Positions 53,751 to 62,507 of a stretch of 64,000 nt of DNA are shown here, piece after piece. The notes beneath the pieces were generated by a model that worked only from the letters and a program-made list of their open reading frames with translations, searched no databases and had not been told where the DNA came from. Source of the DNA: Verrucomicrobiaceae bacterium E54. GTDB taxonomy: Bacteria > Verrucomicrobiota > Verrucomicrobiia > Verrucomicrobiales > Akkermansiaceae. Both the position numbers and the translations under genes were made by a program. The first letter of the stretch is position 1, and each line of letters starts with the position of its first letter. The stretch spans positions 1 to 64,000 of the forward strand of contig JAKZES010000025.1 in NCBI GenBank assembly GCA_022548915.1, written 5' to 3'.

Positions 53751-56243
53751 TTATCTTGTTGAGCGTGTATTTTTGAAGTGTTTCACGGCTTCCTGCATGG
53801 CGGCGCGGACCGCCGGTTGCTGATTGTTCCTGCCTTCCTTGAGATTCCAGCTGTGTAGCCTAAGGCAGCGCTCGAATTGTTTGATGATCGGTCCGGCATC
53901 CTCTCCGAGGTCCTCGGCGATCTTGACGAGTCCCGGTTGCCACCGGCTTCCGGTGATCAGCCAGTTGGCGTGCATGTTGTCACTTGGTTTCCAGTCTTCG
54001 AGATACTCGGCGAGTTGAGAAGCGATTACTTTGTAGGGTGGGTTTTTGATGTCGCTCAGAATCATCATCGTCCGGTGGGCGGCTTCCTGGCGCGCCGCGA
54101 AGGGATCGTAGCCCGCTTCAAACAGGGTGTCCTGCAGTTCGGAGGCAATGGCCTTGACGAAGGTGGCGACGGCCTGCTCATCAAGTTCCACCCGCTCTCT
54201 TTGGAACAAGTGCTTGATTCCCTCATTCATGGCGCTCCGCTCGAACACGGAACGTGAGCGGTTGTAGCGCTCTGCCAGTGCCAGTAGCTCCGGACTGCGG
54301 ATATCCTTACCCAGTCCGACCAGCGCCCAGTAGGAACTCTCACGCAGGATCCACTGCTCGTGCTCGCCATAGTGATCAATCAGGTTGCGGTTGCGGCGAA
54401 TGTCCTCCGCCTGCGCGAAGCGCAGTGCATTGAAGACCCCGTCGATCTCCCACCAGGCTGCCTGTGGATCATTCAGCATCGCCTCCAGATGTGGGACGAA
54501 ACGCTGCGAAACGATGTCCCGGGAAATGAAAGAGGTGTTACTGCGTCGCCAATTGTCGTACTGTGAGATGGCATCGCATCCAGCCCGACGGACGCGTGGG
54601 TCTTGATGTGCCAGAGCCTTTCCAATGGCCTCGTAGGCAGCCTCGGTATTCATCTCGCCCAGCTTCCTGGCGGCGCGGGTGCGGATGTAAGGGTTGAAGT
54701 GGTGCATCAGACGGAATAAAATCGTTTCCGGGACGGGTTCACGGGATTCAACCAGCGCCTGGATTTTGTGAGCGTTCACCGTGTCCTGGCCGAAGCCGTC
54801 CGCGTGGGTGCTCAGCAGGAAAGTGGCATCGCGCGGCGTGCCCCAGGGCTGGCTTGGAAGCGGTTGGCCCGGCTTGCTGTATTGGGTGCGCGGGGCACCG
54901 GTCATGCGCAGGGTCCTCAAGGGGGCGGTGTAAGTCAGGCCGAGTCCGCGGCCCCAGCCTTCGGAAGCGTAGCGCGTTTGAGCCGGAGGGGAGGGCAGGA
55001 GGCTAAAGCCGCCATCCGGGAGCCGGCAAAGGTCATAATACCAGGCCAGTTGACGCATGTGGTTCCTGCGATGTTTTTCGCCCATGAGGGTGTCGGGCAG
55101 ATGAGGCAGCGAGACACCGCGCCAGAGGACGTTGAACCCTCCGCCGGTGTGGCCCGCTTCGAAACTCGCATACGAGTCGGCGACCATCATGGCCAGATGC
55201 TTGGCCGCCGCCTGATAAACTTCGCCATCGAGGAGGCTCATCGCGCAGGCGATGGCGGCATTGCGTCCATTGGTGTCGGGGAAGATTTCCGCGCGATGGT
55301 CCCCATAGGGAATACTGCCGTGACCGATACCACGGTAGAAGAAGACCAGCGAGCGCTGCCAGGCCTCCTCGTGGACCGTGATGCCGCACTCGCGTGCCAG
55401 CGTCATGCCCAGGAACAGAGTGACGCCGGCCGAATTCATCAAGCCGCTCTGAACGTAGCCCACGCTTGTGCCGGGAGCTGATAATCCATGTTCCCAAGCG
55501 CCGGCCACTTGACCCTCGGCAGCGACTTTGCAGGCGGCTTCCATGGCGGGGAGCACCGAGGCATCGCCGGTCTTTAGATAATATTCACTCAGGAAGATGA
55601 GATGGTAGCCCAGATGCCATGTGCTGCCAGAGGGCTTGTTCTCGACACTTTTCGAGAGCGCTTTTGCATAGTGCCGAATGGGATCCTCATCCTTGGGGTT
55701 ATCCGTCGAAAGGAGGAAGAGGGCACCCATGACATGCCAGAGCTCGGCACCGTCAATCCACCCATCCGCCGTTTGCAGACCGGCGAGGTATTCGGCATGC
55801 GCCCGAATGATGCTTTCCGACTTGGCGCAATTCAGAGGCCAGCCTGGTGCGTAGTCACCCTTGACAGGGACCTTGACAACAGCCTCAAGGTGCCGGCTTG
55901 CCCGCCGGATTGAAAGGGTCAGGCTCCCGCTTTCTGCCTCGGCCCGGCTCAGGGCCGTGCCGAGCGGCACGCGTGGATCCGGTCCTTCGATGGCGATTCC
56001 GTTTGCGGCCAGAATCAAGTCGTCGGCCTTGAGTTGTCCGGCTGCGGGCGTGCCTGGATCGATCCGGTCGACGGTCATTTTTTGCCCCGGCTCGATCCGG
56101 ATCCAGGCTCCGGTCACGCCAGCCTGGAATGCCGGATAGGTCGATTTCTCGCCAACACTGCCTGAGCCGGCCGATGCTTCGCGCGGTGCCACCACCACGA
56201 ACAGGCTCAGAAGCGGGAGAATGAAAAAGCTGCAATGCTTCAT
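53751..56243 (-). CDS. PDZ-DUF6288 secreted protein (830 aa)
   Basis: Signal peptide MKHCSFFILPLLSLFVVVAP. PDZ domain at about 30-130 (AAGQLKADDLILAANG), a DUF6288-type helical core with WHLGYHLIFLSEYYLKTGD, GYVQSGLMNSAG, IPYGDH and GHTGGGFNVLW, then HEAT-like repeats. It matches the 367-2775 protein in order and motifs. Its presence in a second glycoside-hydrolase operon supports a glycan-related job. The start at 56243 was chosen for the signal peptide; the frame extends to 56303. Confidence 0.8.
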   Translation of the reverse strand: MKHCSFFILPLLSLFVVVAPREASAGSGSVGEKSTYPAFQAGVTGAWIRIEPGQKMTVDRIDPGTPAAGQLKADDLILAANGIAIEGPDPRVPLGTALSRAEAESGSLTLSIRRASRHLEAVVKVPVKGDYAPGWPLNCAKSESIIRAHAEYLAGLQTADGWIDGAELWHVMGALFLLSTDNPKDEDPIRHYAKALSKSVENKPSGSTWHLGYHLIFLSEYYLKTGDASVLPAMEAACKVAAEGQVAGAWEHGLSAPGTSVGYVQSGLMNSAGVTLFLGMTLARECGITVHEEAWQRSLVFFYRGIGHGSIPYGDHRAEIFPDTNGRNAAIACAMSLLDGEVYQAAAKHLAMMVADSYASFEAGHTGGGFNVLWRGVSLPHLPDTLMGEKHRRNHMRQLAWYYDLCRLPDGGFSLLPSPPAQTRYASEGWGRGLGLTYTAPLRTLRMTGAPRTQYSKPGQPLPSQPWGTPRDATFLLSTHADGFGQDTVNAHKIQALVESREPVPETILFRLMHHFNPYIRTRAARKLGEMNTEAAYEAIGKALAHQDPRVRRAGCDAISQYDNWRRSNTSFISRDIVSQRFVPHLEAMLNDPQAAWWEIDGVFNALRFAQAEDIRRNRNLIDHYGEHEQWILRESSYWALVGLGKDIRSPELLALAERYNRSRSVFERSAMNEGIKHLFQRERVELDEQAVATFVKAIASELQDTLFEAGYDPFAARQEAAHRTMMILSDIKNPPYKVIASQLAEYLEDWKPSDNMHANWLITGSRWQPGLVKIAEDLGEDAGPIIKQFERCLRLHSWNLKEGRNNQQPAVRAAMQEAVKHFKNTRSTR

Positions 56244-56322
56244 GATGTTTGTTTGTCTGGCAGTCTGCGACTGGTCCGGTCTCGGTTTGTTCTGTTTGGC
56301 CACGGCCGTGGTGGGAGAGCTG

Positions 56323-57432
56323 CTACTCGATGGCCGAGATCGCTTCTGCGAAGGCGACGCCCTTCAGGAAGTAGGTCTTTCCCGAGCCAAGGTAATGGTA
56401 GGGGCGATCGTTGCCGACGGTCATCCACTTTGCCATGCCTTCGGGACCTTTTTTCCAAAGGCCCTCTTCGAAGTATTGCAGGGCGACCTTGTCCTGAAAC
56501 TGAGCGGTCGGCACAAAGACGACCGTATTCCTGAAATCCGGGAGTTTTGCGATGTTGGCCTGAGCTTCCTGAAATGGACCGCGTCCCTCAACACCGTCGG
56601 TTCCCAGTTCGCCGATCACCACCGGCAAATTCGGTGCATTCAGATCCTTGCGAACGTCCTTGATCAGTGCGGCCGTCCATTTGGTGTAATCGGAGTAACC
56701 CGTCTCATTGTCCTTGTAGTAGGCGGCGACCTTGTCGTTGAAGCCCTGGTGCCAGACGAAGCCGGCCAGCTCCGGAGTGGTGCCCTTCAGCTCGGGAAAC
56801 TTGTTTTCATAGTCGGCGAGTTCCTCTTTAACGTGTTGTATCATCTTCCGGTAATACTCCCCGTAGGATGCCTTTAGTTCGTCGAAGCCCGGCACGGGCT
56901 TCGGCTTGCGGGTCTTCTTGCCTTCCGCTTCCTGACGGCGGTTCGCCTCGATCGCGGCATCGTATTTTTGCTGCAGTTCCACTATGATTTGCCGGATCTC
57001 TGCGTCCGTGGGTTGGGCGCTTGGCGGGCGGAAGGGTTGGTAAACACTCTTGCCGCCCCAAGCCGTCTTGATGATCAGCACGGGTTCCTCGTAGAATTCA
57101 CCCACGGCATGGCCGAATCCGAATTCGGGCCCAATGGAATTCCCCCCCTTGGTCCCGTAATCGACCGTGAGGGGACTATGCTTCGGTCCGCCGTGCTTGG
57201 TTGGGTAGGTGATGAACACATCCTCGCGCACCGCCCAGTCATCGCCGTCCTTGATAATGTCATACCAGGGTTTGATGAGTGGGTCGTCCTTGTAGGTGTC
57301 GAGGTGGGTGGGCAGACCCTTGCCTTCCATGTTGGACTGTCCCGCGAGGATGAACACCTTCAGGGGCTTCGCAGTGGTGGCCGTCGGGATGGCCAGTGCG
57401 CACAATAGGGTGAAAAGGCGGAGTGTTGTCAC
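56323..57432 (-). CDS. Secreted SGNH sialate-O-acetylesterase-like protein
   Basis: 369 aa from the GTG at 57432, chosen because it opens a signal peptide (TTLRLFTLLCALAIPTATTA). There is no in-frame ATG near. The SGNH blocks are VFILAGQSNMEGKG (nucleophile Ser), IGPEFGFGHAVGEF, FVWHQGFNDK and PYHYLGSGKTYFLKG. No accessory domains, unlike the three long SGNH proteins in this window. It should remove acetyl groups before GH95 cleavage. The operon neighbours are GH95 upstream (55 bases) and DUF6288 downstream (79 bases). Confidence 0.85.
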   Translation of the reverse strand: MTTLRLFTLLCALAIPTATTAKPLKVFILAGQSNMEGKGLPTHLDTYKDDPLIKPWYDIIKDGDDWAVREDVFITYPTKHGGPKHSPLTVDYGTKGGNSIGPEFGFGHAVGEFYEEPVLIIKTAWGGKSVYQPFRPPSAQPTDAEIRQIIVELQQKYDAAIEANRRQEAEGKKTRKPKPVPGFDELKASYGEYYRKMIQHVKEELADYENKFPELKGTTPELAGFVWHQGFNDKVAAYYKDNETGYSDYTKWTAALIKDVRKDLNAPNLPVVIGELGTDGVEGRGPFQEAQANIAKLPDFRNTVVFVPTAQFQDKVALQYFEEGLWKKGPEGMAKWMTVGNDRPYHYLGSGKTYFLKGVAFAEAISAIE

Positions 57433-57487
57433 GATTCTGATGAGTTGGGATTGAAGAGTGGATGGGTAGCCAAGAAGGCAGTGGATC

Positions 57488-59959
57488 CTAGTAGCGGCAG
57501 TAAAGTTCCAATGATTCACCTGCGGGGAGATCGATCTTCCACAAGCCGCGCCCGACGGTGGTGACCGCATCTTTTCGGGCGGGATCGACGGCATCGACGA
57601 AGCGCAGGTGGTGGCCGAAGCGCAGCGAGATCTCCTGAGCTTCCTCGGAGTGGAGGGTGACCTTGACCCAGCCCATGAGCGTGTTCCAATTGAGTTCCTC
57701 CACGGTGATTCCCCCGCGCGCCAGACAACCGCGGATCCGCCCTTTCGGGAAGACATCTTGAGGCAAGGCGGCCAGAAGTTCGATTTCACCCGGGTCGGAC
57801 TGGACGAGCATTTCCATCAAGAGTCCGGGGAGGGAGAAGGTTGCATCAAGGTTGTAGATCTTCGGGCCGGGATTATGCCCTGTCATAAGGCTTGAGTTCA
57901 GGTAGCGGTTCCTGGCGAAGTAGTTGAGGATCTGCTTCACCAATTCAGCATCCCGCAGTCGTGCAGCGACCAGGGCGGCGTGCATTTGCCCGTGGGCGGA
58001 TTTGTTGCCAAGTCCGGCCTCGATTCGCTTCTGCATGGCGATCCGGGCGGCCTCGAAGAGCTCGGGCTTGCGTTGCGGCGAGACTTCCCGTCCCGGGTAA
58101 ACGGGGTAGAGGTGGGATAAATGGCGGTGATGATAACGGTCACCCAGGCCGGGGTAGGACCATTCGGCGATGGCACCGTCGCTGTTGATGCCGTAGTCGG
58201 GCAGCCTGGCCAGGAGCGCCTCCCAACGTTTGATGTTCTCCGATTCGATGTCGAGTTTCCGGCAGGCGGCGATCAGAGTTGTCAATACCTCGCGACAGAT
58301 CGCGATTTCGCTGGTCGCATTCGGAACGACATTGGTGGTCTGTTCGACAGGCTCCATGACCGGAACGTTCTCCGGTGAGATGGACGGGTAGAAGACGTGC
58401 CGATCGTTCAACTCCGGATGCATCGGAAGAAAGCTGGCATAGAATTCAGCGGCGTCCTTGAGCATGGGGATGGCATGCTCGCGGAGGAACTTCTCATCAC
58501 CCGTGTAAACGGCGTAATCGTAAAGATAGCTGGCCAGCCAGCCGACCCCTCCGGTCCAGGCGAACGCCGGCATGAGGACCGCTCCGTGCCGCCATCCCTG
58601 GCAGAGATCGGTGACGGCACCCTCGGCTCCGTAGAGCCGACGGGCGTTGTCGCGCCAATCCTGCCGGTATCGCTGAAGGAAAGAGGCGTAGGTGTGCATG
58701 ACCTCGGGAAGGTTCCCCTGAGCCACGCCCGCCATCGCCAGATTGAGGTTCGCATCGAAGGTGTAGCGGCCATCCCACGGCGGGGTCCATTCGTTGCCCC
58801 ACAGGCCCATCAGGCTGGGCGCCAACTCGCCGGTGGCTCCACAAGTCAGCGCATAGCGGCCGACGGCATGGAGCGCTTCGAAAAGCTCGGGCAAGGATTC
58901 CCCCCGCAGGCCGGCGGCGATCAGTTGCTCGCTCGACACGGTGGAGGTGGTGGGACCCCCGAGATCCAACGTGACACGCCGGAACATCTCGCCGTGTGCC
59001 GCCGCGTGGGGTGCCAGTAACTCGTCGTAGCTAGCCGGCAAGCTTGCGAGTTGTTTGCGCAAGGCGGCGCGATCCGCTTTGCCCGCGTCATCGAGATATT
59101 CGAGGCGCATGATGATCAGCACCCGTTCGGCCGTCTTGACATCGAGTCGCTGGTCGGCAACGCCGCTGGCCGAGCCGCCGAAGGTCAGGACCCTTGCGAG
59201 AGCATGATAGCCCTCCGGCTGGGGCTTGCCCATACGACGACCGTAGGTGGCGTGATAATAGACTTCAGACCCGGTGTGGTCGATGTCGATCCCCGCGATG
59301 TCGCCGTCGAGCTTGCCCGGCGCCTCGACCAGCCGAATCGAGGCATCGAATTCCTCCCCGGCGGGAGCGAGCAATTCGATGACGATGACATCATCCGTGC
59401 GTGAGACGAAGGCCCGGCGGAACCAGGCACCCTTGTTGTCCTGCCAGGTGACCGAGATTTCTCCGGTCTCCAGGTTGGTCTCACGCCGGTATTCGAGTGG
59501 CGTTCCATTATTCTCCGTGATGATCTCGAGATGAAACGCCGGATGCGTCCGGTCGTAGGCCGGGCGACGACCGGTGAACTGATCGCCGTACATCGCCTGG
59601 TTCTTGCGCACGGCTTCTTCGGCAACCAGTAGATCCGCATCCAGATAGCGGCCTTCAAGCGCGATCTCCCGAGCCTCCTTCCAGGCTTCCCCCAGGTCCG
59701 GTGTCTCTGGACGGTAGTCGTTGCCGACGGTCCAGAGCTTCTCATGGTTGACGATGATGCGTTCCTGGACCGGGAGTCCCAGCACCATGATGCCGGTCGT
59801 TCCGTTCCCGCTGAGCATCGCGTCCTCCCATCGCAAGGGAGGTGTGGTGGCGGCGACCTTGGTGGTAAGAGTCGGTGCCTCGAAGTGGTCTGCTGAGTGG
59901 ACGGCCGAGGAGATCGACAAGAGAGCGATGAAAATCGGAAGAAGAGCTTTAGATGTCAT
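57488..59959 (-). CDS. GH95-family glycoside hydrolase, divergent member
   Basis: 823 aa. Signal peptide TSKALLPIFIALLSISSAVHS. The N-terminal domain has PPLRWEDAMLSGNGTTGIMVLG, and the barrel has the Asn-x-Asn pair in DANLNLAMAG, a Glu in YPSISPENVP and an Asp in YNLDATFSLPGLL at the positions of the GH95 site. It is only distantly related to the 50196 protein, so the two may cleave different linkages. The frame extends to 59992, but the signal peptide favours the ATG at 59959. First gene of the five-gene operon. Confidence 0.85.
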   Translation of the reverse strand: MTSKALLPIFIALLSISSAVHSADHFEAPTLTTKVAATTPPLRWEDAMLSGNGTTGIMVLGLPVQERIIVNHEKLWTVGNDYRPETPDLGEAWKEAREIALEGRYLDADLLVAEEAVRKNQAMYGDQFTGRRPAYDRTHPAFHLEIITENNGTPLEYRRETNLETGEISVTWQDNKGAWFRRAFVSRTDDVIVIELLAPAGEEFDASIRLVEAPGKLDGDIAGIDIDHTGSEVYYHATYGRRMGKPQPEGYHALARVLTFGGSASGVADQRLDVKTAERVLIIMRLEYLDDAGKADRAALRKQLASLPASYDELLAPHAAAHGEMFRRVTLDLGGPTTSTVSSEQLIAAGLRGESLPELFEALHAVGRYALTCGATGELAPSLMGLWGNEWTPPWDGRYTFDANLNLAMAGVAQGNLPEVMHTYASFLQRYRQDWRDNARRLYGAEGAVTDLCQGWRHGAVLMPAFAWTGGVGWLASYLYDYAVYTGDEKFLREHAIPMLKDAAEFYASFLPMHPELNDRHVFYPSISPENVPVMEPVEQTTNVVPNATSEIAICREVLTTLIAACRKLDIESENIKRWEALLARLPDYGINSDGAIAEWSYPGLGDRYHHRHLSHLYPVYPGREVSPQRKPELFEAARIAMQKRIEAGLGNKSAHGQMHAALVAARLRDAELVKQILNYFARNRYLNSSLMTGHNPGPKIYNLDATFSLPGLLMEMLVQSDPGEIELLAALPQDVFPKGRIRGCLARGGITVEELNWNTLMGWVKVTLHSEEAQEISLRFGHHLRFVDAVDPARKDAVTTVGRGLWKIDLPAGESLELYCRY

Positions 59960-60110
59960 GAATGGCACTGTCTTACCATCGGTTTGACCCATAAGTTTTA
60001 CCAGAAAACATTTGGTTTTTCACGTGGCGTATTGAGCAATACTTGACCGTCGGCGGGTTCGGATATGAGTAGTCGGTGAAAGTCCGTCGTGCTGTGTTCC
60101 GGAGGATTGG

Positions 60111-60202
60111 CACCCTTCAGGGTGGTTGGATTCGTCATGTTCCAATTCTATGTGCTCGTGGCCAGGGATTCGGCTTAGGGCATCGCCCTATCCCGCCGAA
60201 TC
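60111..60202. repeat. Two adjacent REP-like palindromes in the 59960-60365 intergenic region
   Basis: A CACCCT-TC-AGGGTG hairpin (60111-60124) is followed by a nested one: arms GATTCGGC (60167-60174) and GCCGAATC (60195-60202) around TAGGGC-ATC-GCCCTA (60176-60190). The remaining intergenic bases hold the operon promoter region and no recognisable gene; a 16-codon reading frame at 60259-60309 is too short to interpret. Confidence 0.7.
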
Positions 60203-60365
60203 GCACGATGAGTCTTTCAAGTCTCGCGATTTCATGAAATCGAAAAAGCCGACATCTTGATGGAGATTTACGACATAGTCACCAGGTTCGAAAAAGAACT
60301 GCAGGCATAGGCAAGGAGGTTTTGATCGTCATCGGTGACGTCTCTGTCGTTGAGGATGAGGGGTT

Positions 60366-60761
60366 TGGCCCTTGCTCGAACGCATCGACCTGCATGTCGA
60401 GGTGCCGCTGGTGGAATACCGCGAGCTTTCGGGGAAGGCCAGCGGCGAGAGCTCCGCCGCCATCCGCGAACGCATCGTCGCAGCCCGCGCGATCCAGCGT
60501 GAGCGCTTCGCCGGCACCTCGGCCCGCACCAATGCCAAAATGGGCCCGCGGCAAGTCCGCGCCTGCTGCGAGTTGGACACCGAGAGTTCGACCTATCTCG
60601 AGCACGCCATGGAGCAGCCCAACTTCTCAGCCCGCGCCCACGACCGCATCCTCAAGGTCGCCCGGACGCTGGCCGACCTCGAAGGTGCGGACCGCATCGC
60701 CTCGAACCACATTCTCGAGGCGATCCAGTATCGCTCATTGGACCGCAATCTCTTTGCGTAG
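60366..60761 (+). pseudogene. yifB/comM 3'-end fragment, copy C
   Basis: Encodes the last 130 or so residues of YifB without any frame break, with changes such as DYRELSGK to EYRELSGK, TNAEMG to TNAKMG and EQLNFS to EQPNFS, and many silent changes. The AAA+ core is missing. A TTG at 60372 could open it, but no function is expected. In its last 130 bases it matches copy B slightly better than the intact gene. Confidence 0.93.
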
Positions 60762-60775
60762 CCAGTCTTCAGCCC

Positions 60776-61627
60776 TCAGCGCTTCGACGGAGGCAGGATG
60801 GAGCGGAATTCCGTCGGGCTCCGGCCGGTGATCTCGCGGAATCTACGGGAGAAGTAGTACTCGTCGCAGAAGCCCAGTTGCTCGGCGATCTGCTTGTCGA
60901 GCAAGTCCGTGGATTGCATCAGCTCGCAGGCGCGGTCGATCGTGCGGACCGCGCGGTAGCGGGCCGGGCTCATCCCGGCCAGTTGCCCGAACTTCCGTCG
61001 GAAGGCGTGGGGAGCGAGCCCGAGGAGGGTCGCGAGTTGCTCCACCGATGTCTGGCGGTGCCGGTCCGATTCAAGCAAGGCCTGCGCCCGGTCCAGCCAT
61101 GCCTCGTCACCGCTGCCATCGGTCCCGCTGCGGTGGCAGACGATTTCGGCCAGCAGGGCCTGCAAGCGGCAGATTTCCACCAGGGAGGGCGTGGTGCCCA
61201 AGGTCCCCGACGGTCCGGGCACGCTCTCGAAGCGCCGGGCCCAGACTTCGAGCGGGTCGAGCCCGCCGAGTACCGGTTGGTGGCGCTGAATCAGTCCCTG
61301 TGATTCCCAAAGCTCGATCACGGGTCCATCGAAGATCAGGTAGAACTCGGTCCACTCGGTGCCCGGTGCCGGCCGGTAGAAATGGCGCAGGCCGGGGAAA
61401 CTGAACACCACGCAACCCGGGACGATCCGGTGGCGTGCCCCGGCTTCGTCCTCGTAGCTGCCCCTTCCCTCCAGGATGAAGGCCGCCGCGTGGTGACCCA
61501 GGTCACGCCACCCGGACATGCCGCGGTGGGTCATCCATCCCGCGGCCGAGACCCGACCCAGCGCCGATGGCCTTCCGTGCCGGAACTTCAAGCCCTCGGG
61601 GCCCGCCGAGCCCTTGGATTTCGACAT
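60776..61627 (-). CDS. AraC-family transcriptional regulator
   Basis: 283 aa. Cupin-like N-terminus (HHAAAFILEGRGSYEDEAG, IVPGCVVFSFPG, WTEFYLIFDGP) and a C-terminal double HTH (SVEQLATLLGLAPHAFRRKFGQ, QIAEQLGFCDEYYFSRRFREITG). Divergent from the RraA-like gene with 163 bases between; most likely the local sugar-responsive activator of that operon. A short TTGTC-CGAAA-GACAA inverted repeat near 61710 is a weak operator candidate. Confidence 0.92.
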   Translation of the reverse strand: MSKSKGSAGPEGLKFRHGRPSALGRVSAAGWMTHRGMSGWRDLGHHAAAFILEGRGSYEDEAGARHRIVPGCVVFSFPGLRHFYRPAPGTEWTEFYLIFDGPVIELWESQGLIQRHQPVLGGLDPLEVWARRFESVPGPSGTLGTTPSLVEICRLQALLAEIVCHRSGTDGSGDEAWLDRAQALLESDRHRQTSVEQLATLLGLAPHAFRRKFGQLAGMSPARYRAVRTIDRACELMQSTDLLDKQIAEQLGFCDEYYFSRRFREITGRSPTEFRSILPPSKR

Positions 61628-61790
61628 GCATCAACGCTGGGAAATTGGTTCGAAATCCACAAGTCGAATCAAGGTTTCATCCATTCCAAGGATCCAATCC
61701 GTGCGGTAGTCTTGTCCGAAAGACAAAACCTTTCACGCAGCGGCCGTTCCGGTTCGACGCGTGGCTCCCTTTTCTGGCTTCCTTGATCCC

Positions 61791-62498
61791 GTGAAATCCA
61801 CCCTCCCCGGCTACCGTTCCGACCGCGAGCTCTTCGACCTGATGCGTGAGGGCCTCTTCAGTGCCGTCATTGGCGACGTCATGGATGTCATGGGGCACAC
61901 CCGCCAGTTCCTGCCACCGGAGATCCAGCCATTGCGCGACGACATGATCGTGGTCGGCCGGGCGATGCCGGTCCTCGAGGCAGACGACTTCGGCGGCGGT
62001 GAGGGTCCGGGCCGCACCGGCCAGGATCTCAACCAGCCCTTCGGCCTGATGCTGCGGGCGCTCGATGACTTGAAGGAGGACGAGGTTTACATCTGCTCCG
62101 GGTCGTCACCGACCTATGCCTTGTGGGGTGAGCTGATGAGCACCGCTGCCGGCAACCGGGGTGCCGCCGGTGCCGTGGTCAACGGCTACTCACGGGACAC
62201 GCCGGGCATTCTCAAGCTCGGCTTTCCGACTTTCTCGATGGGCCGCTTCGCCCAGGATCAGCGGGCCCGCGGCAAGGTGATCGATTTTCGCTGCACGATC
62301 GGCTTCGGCGACGTCACCGTCCGCCCCGGGAACATCATCTTCGGTGATCTCGACGGGGTGGTGGTGATTCCCCGCGAGATCGAGCGGGAGACCCTCGAGG
62401 CGGCGTGGCAAAAGGCTCACGGCGAGAAGCAGGTCTTCGAGGCCATCAAGGGAGGCATGGGCGCCCAGGAGGCGTGGGACACCTTCGGGATCATGTAG
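61791..62498 (+). CDS. RraA-like protein (aldolase/decarboxylase superfamily)
   Basis: 235 aa from the GTG at 61791; a GTG at 61761 would add ten residues. The conserved core is LWGELMSTAAGNRGAAGAVVNGYSRD, with the Gly-rich loop and Arg-Asp pair that place the metal and oxyacid in HMG/CHA aldolase-type members, and FGDLDGVVVIPRE. Despite common names as RraA or methyltransferase, members with this core usually cleave or decarboxylate 4-hydroxy-2-oxo acids. Nine bases separate it from the dehydratase gene. Together they could turn a sugar acid into pyruvate-level products. Confidence 0.82.
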   Translation: MKSTLPGYRSDRELFDLMREGLFSAVIGDVMDVMGHTRQFLPPEIQPLRDDMIVVGRAMPVLEADDFGGGEGPGRTGQDLNQPFGLMLRALDDLKEDEVYICSGSSPTYALWGELMSTAAGNRGAAGAVVNGYSRDTPGILKLGFPTFSMGRFAQDQRARGKVIDFRCTIGFGDVTVRPGNIIFGDLDGVVVIPREIERETLEAAWQKAHGEKQVFEAIKGGMGAQEAWDTFGIM

Positions 62499-62507
62499 GG
62501 AATTATT

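Noticed and set aside
60259-60309. Short frame reading MEIYDIVTRFEKELQA as a small gene
   Set aside because: Sixteen codons with no supporting context; too short to support.
60372-60761. Reading yifB copy C as a functional 129-aa gene from a TTG start
   Set aside because: It lacks the AAA+ core and all ATP-binding motifs and begins abruptly in the middle of the homologous region, so it is better explained as a fragment.
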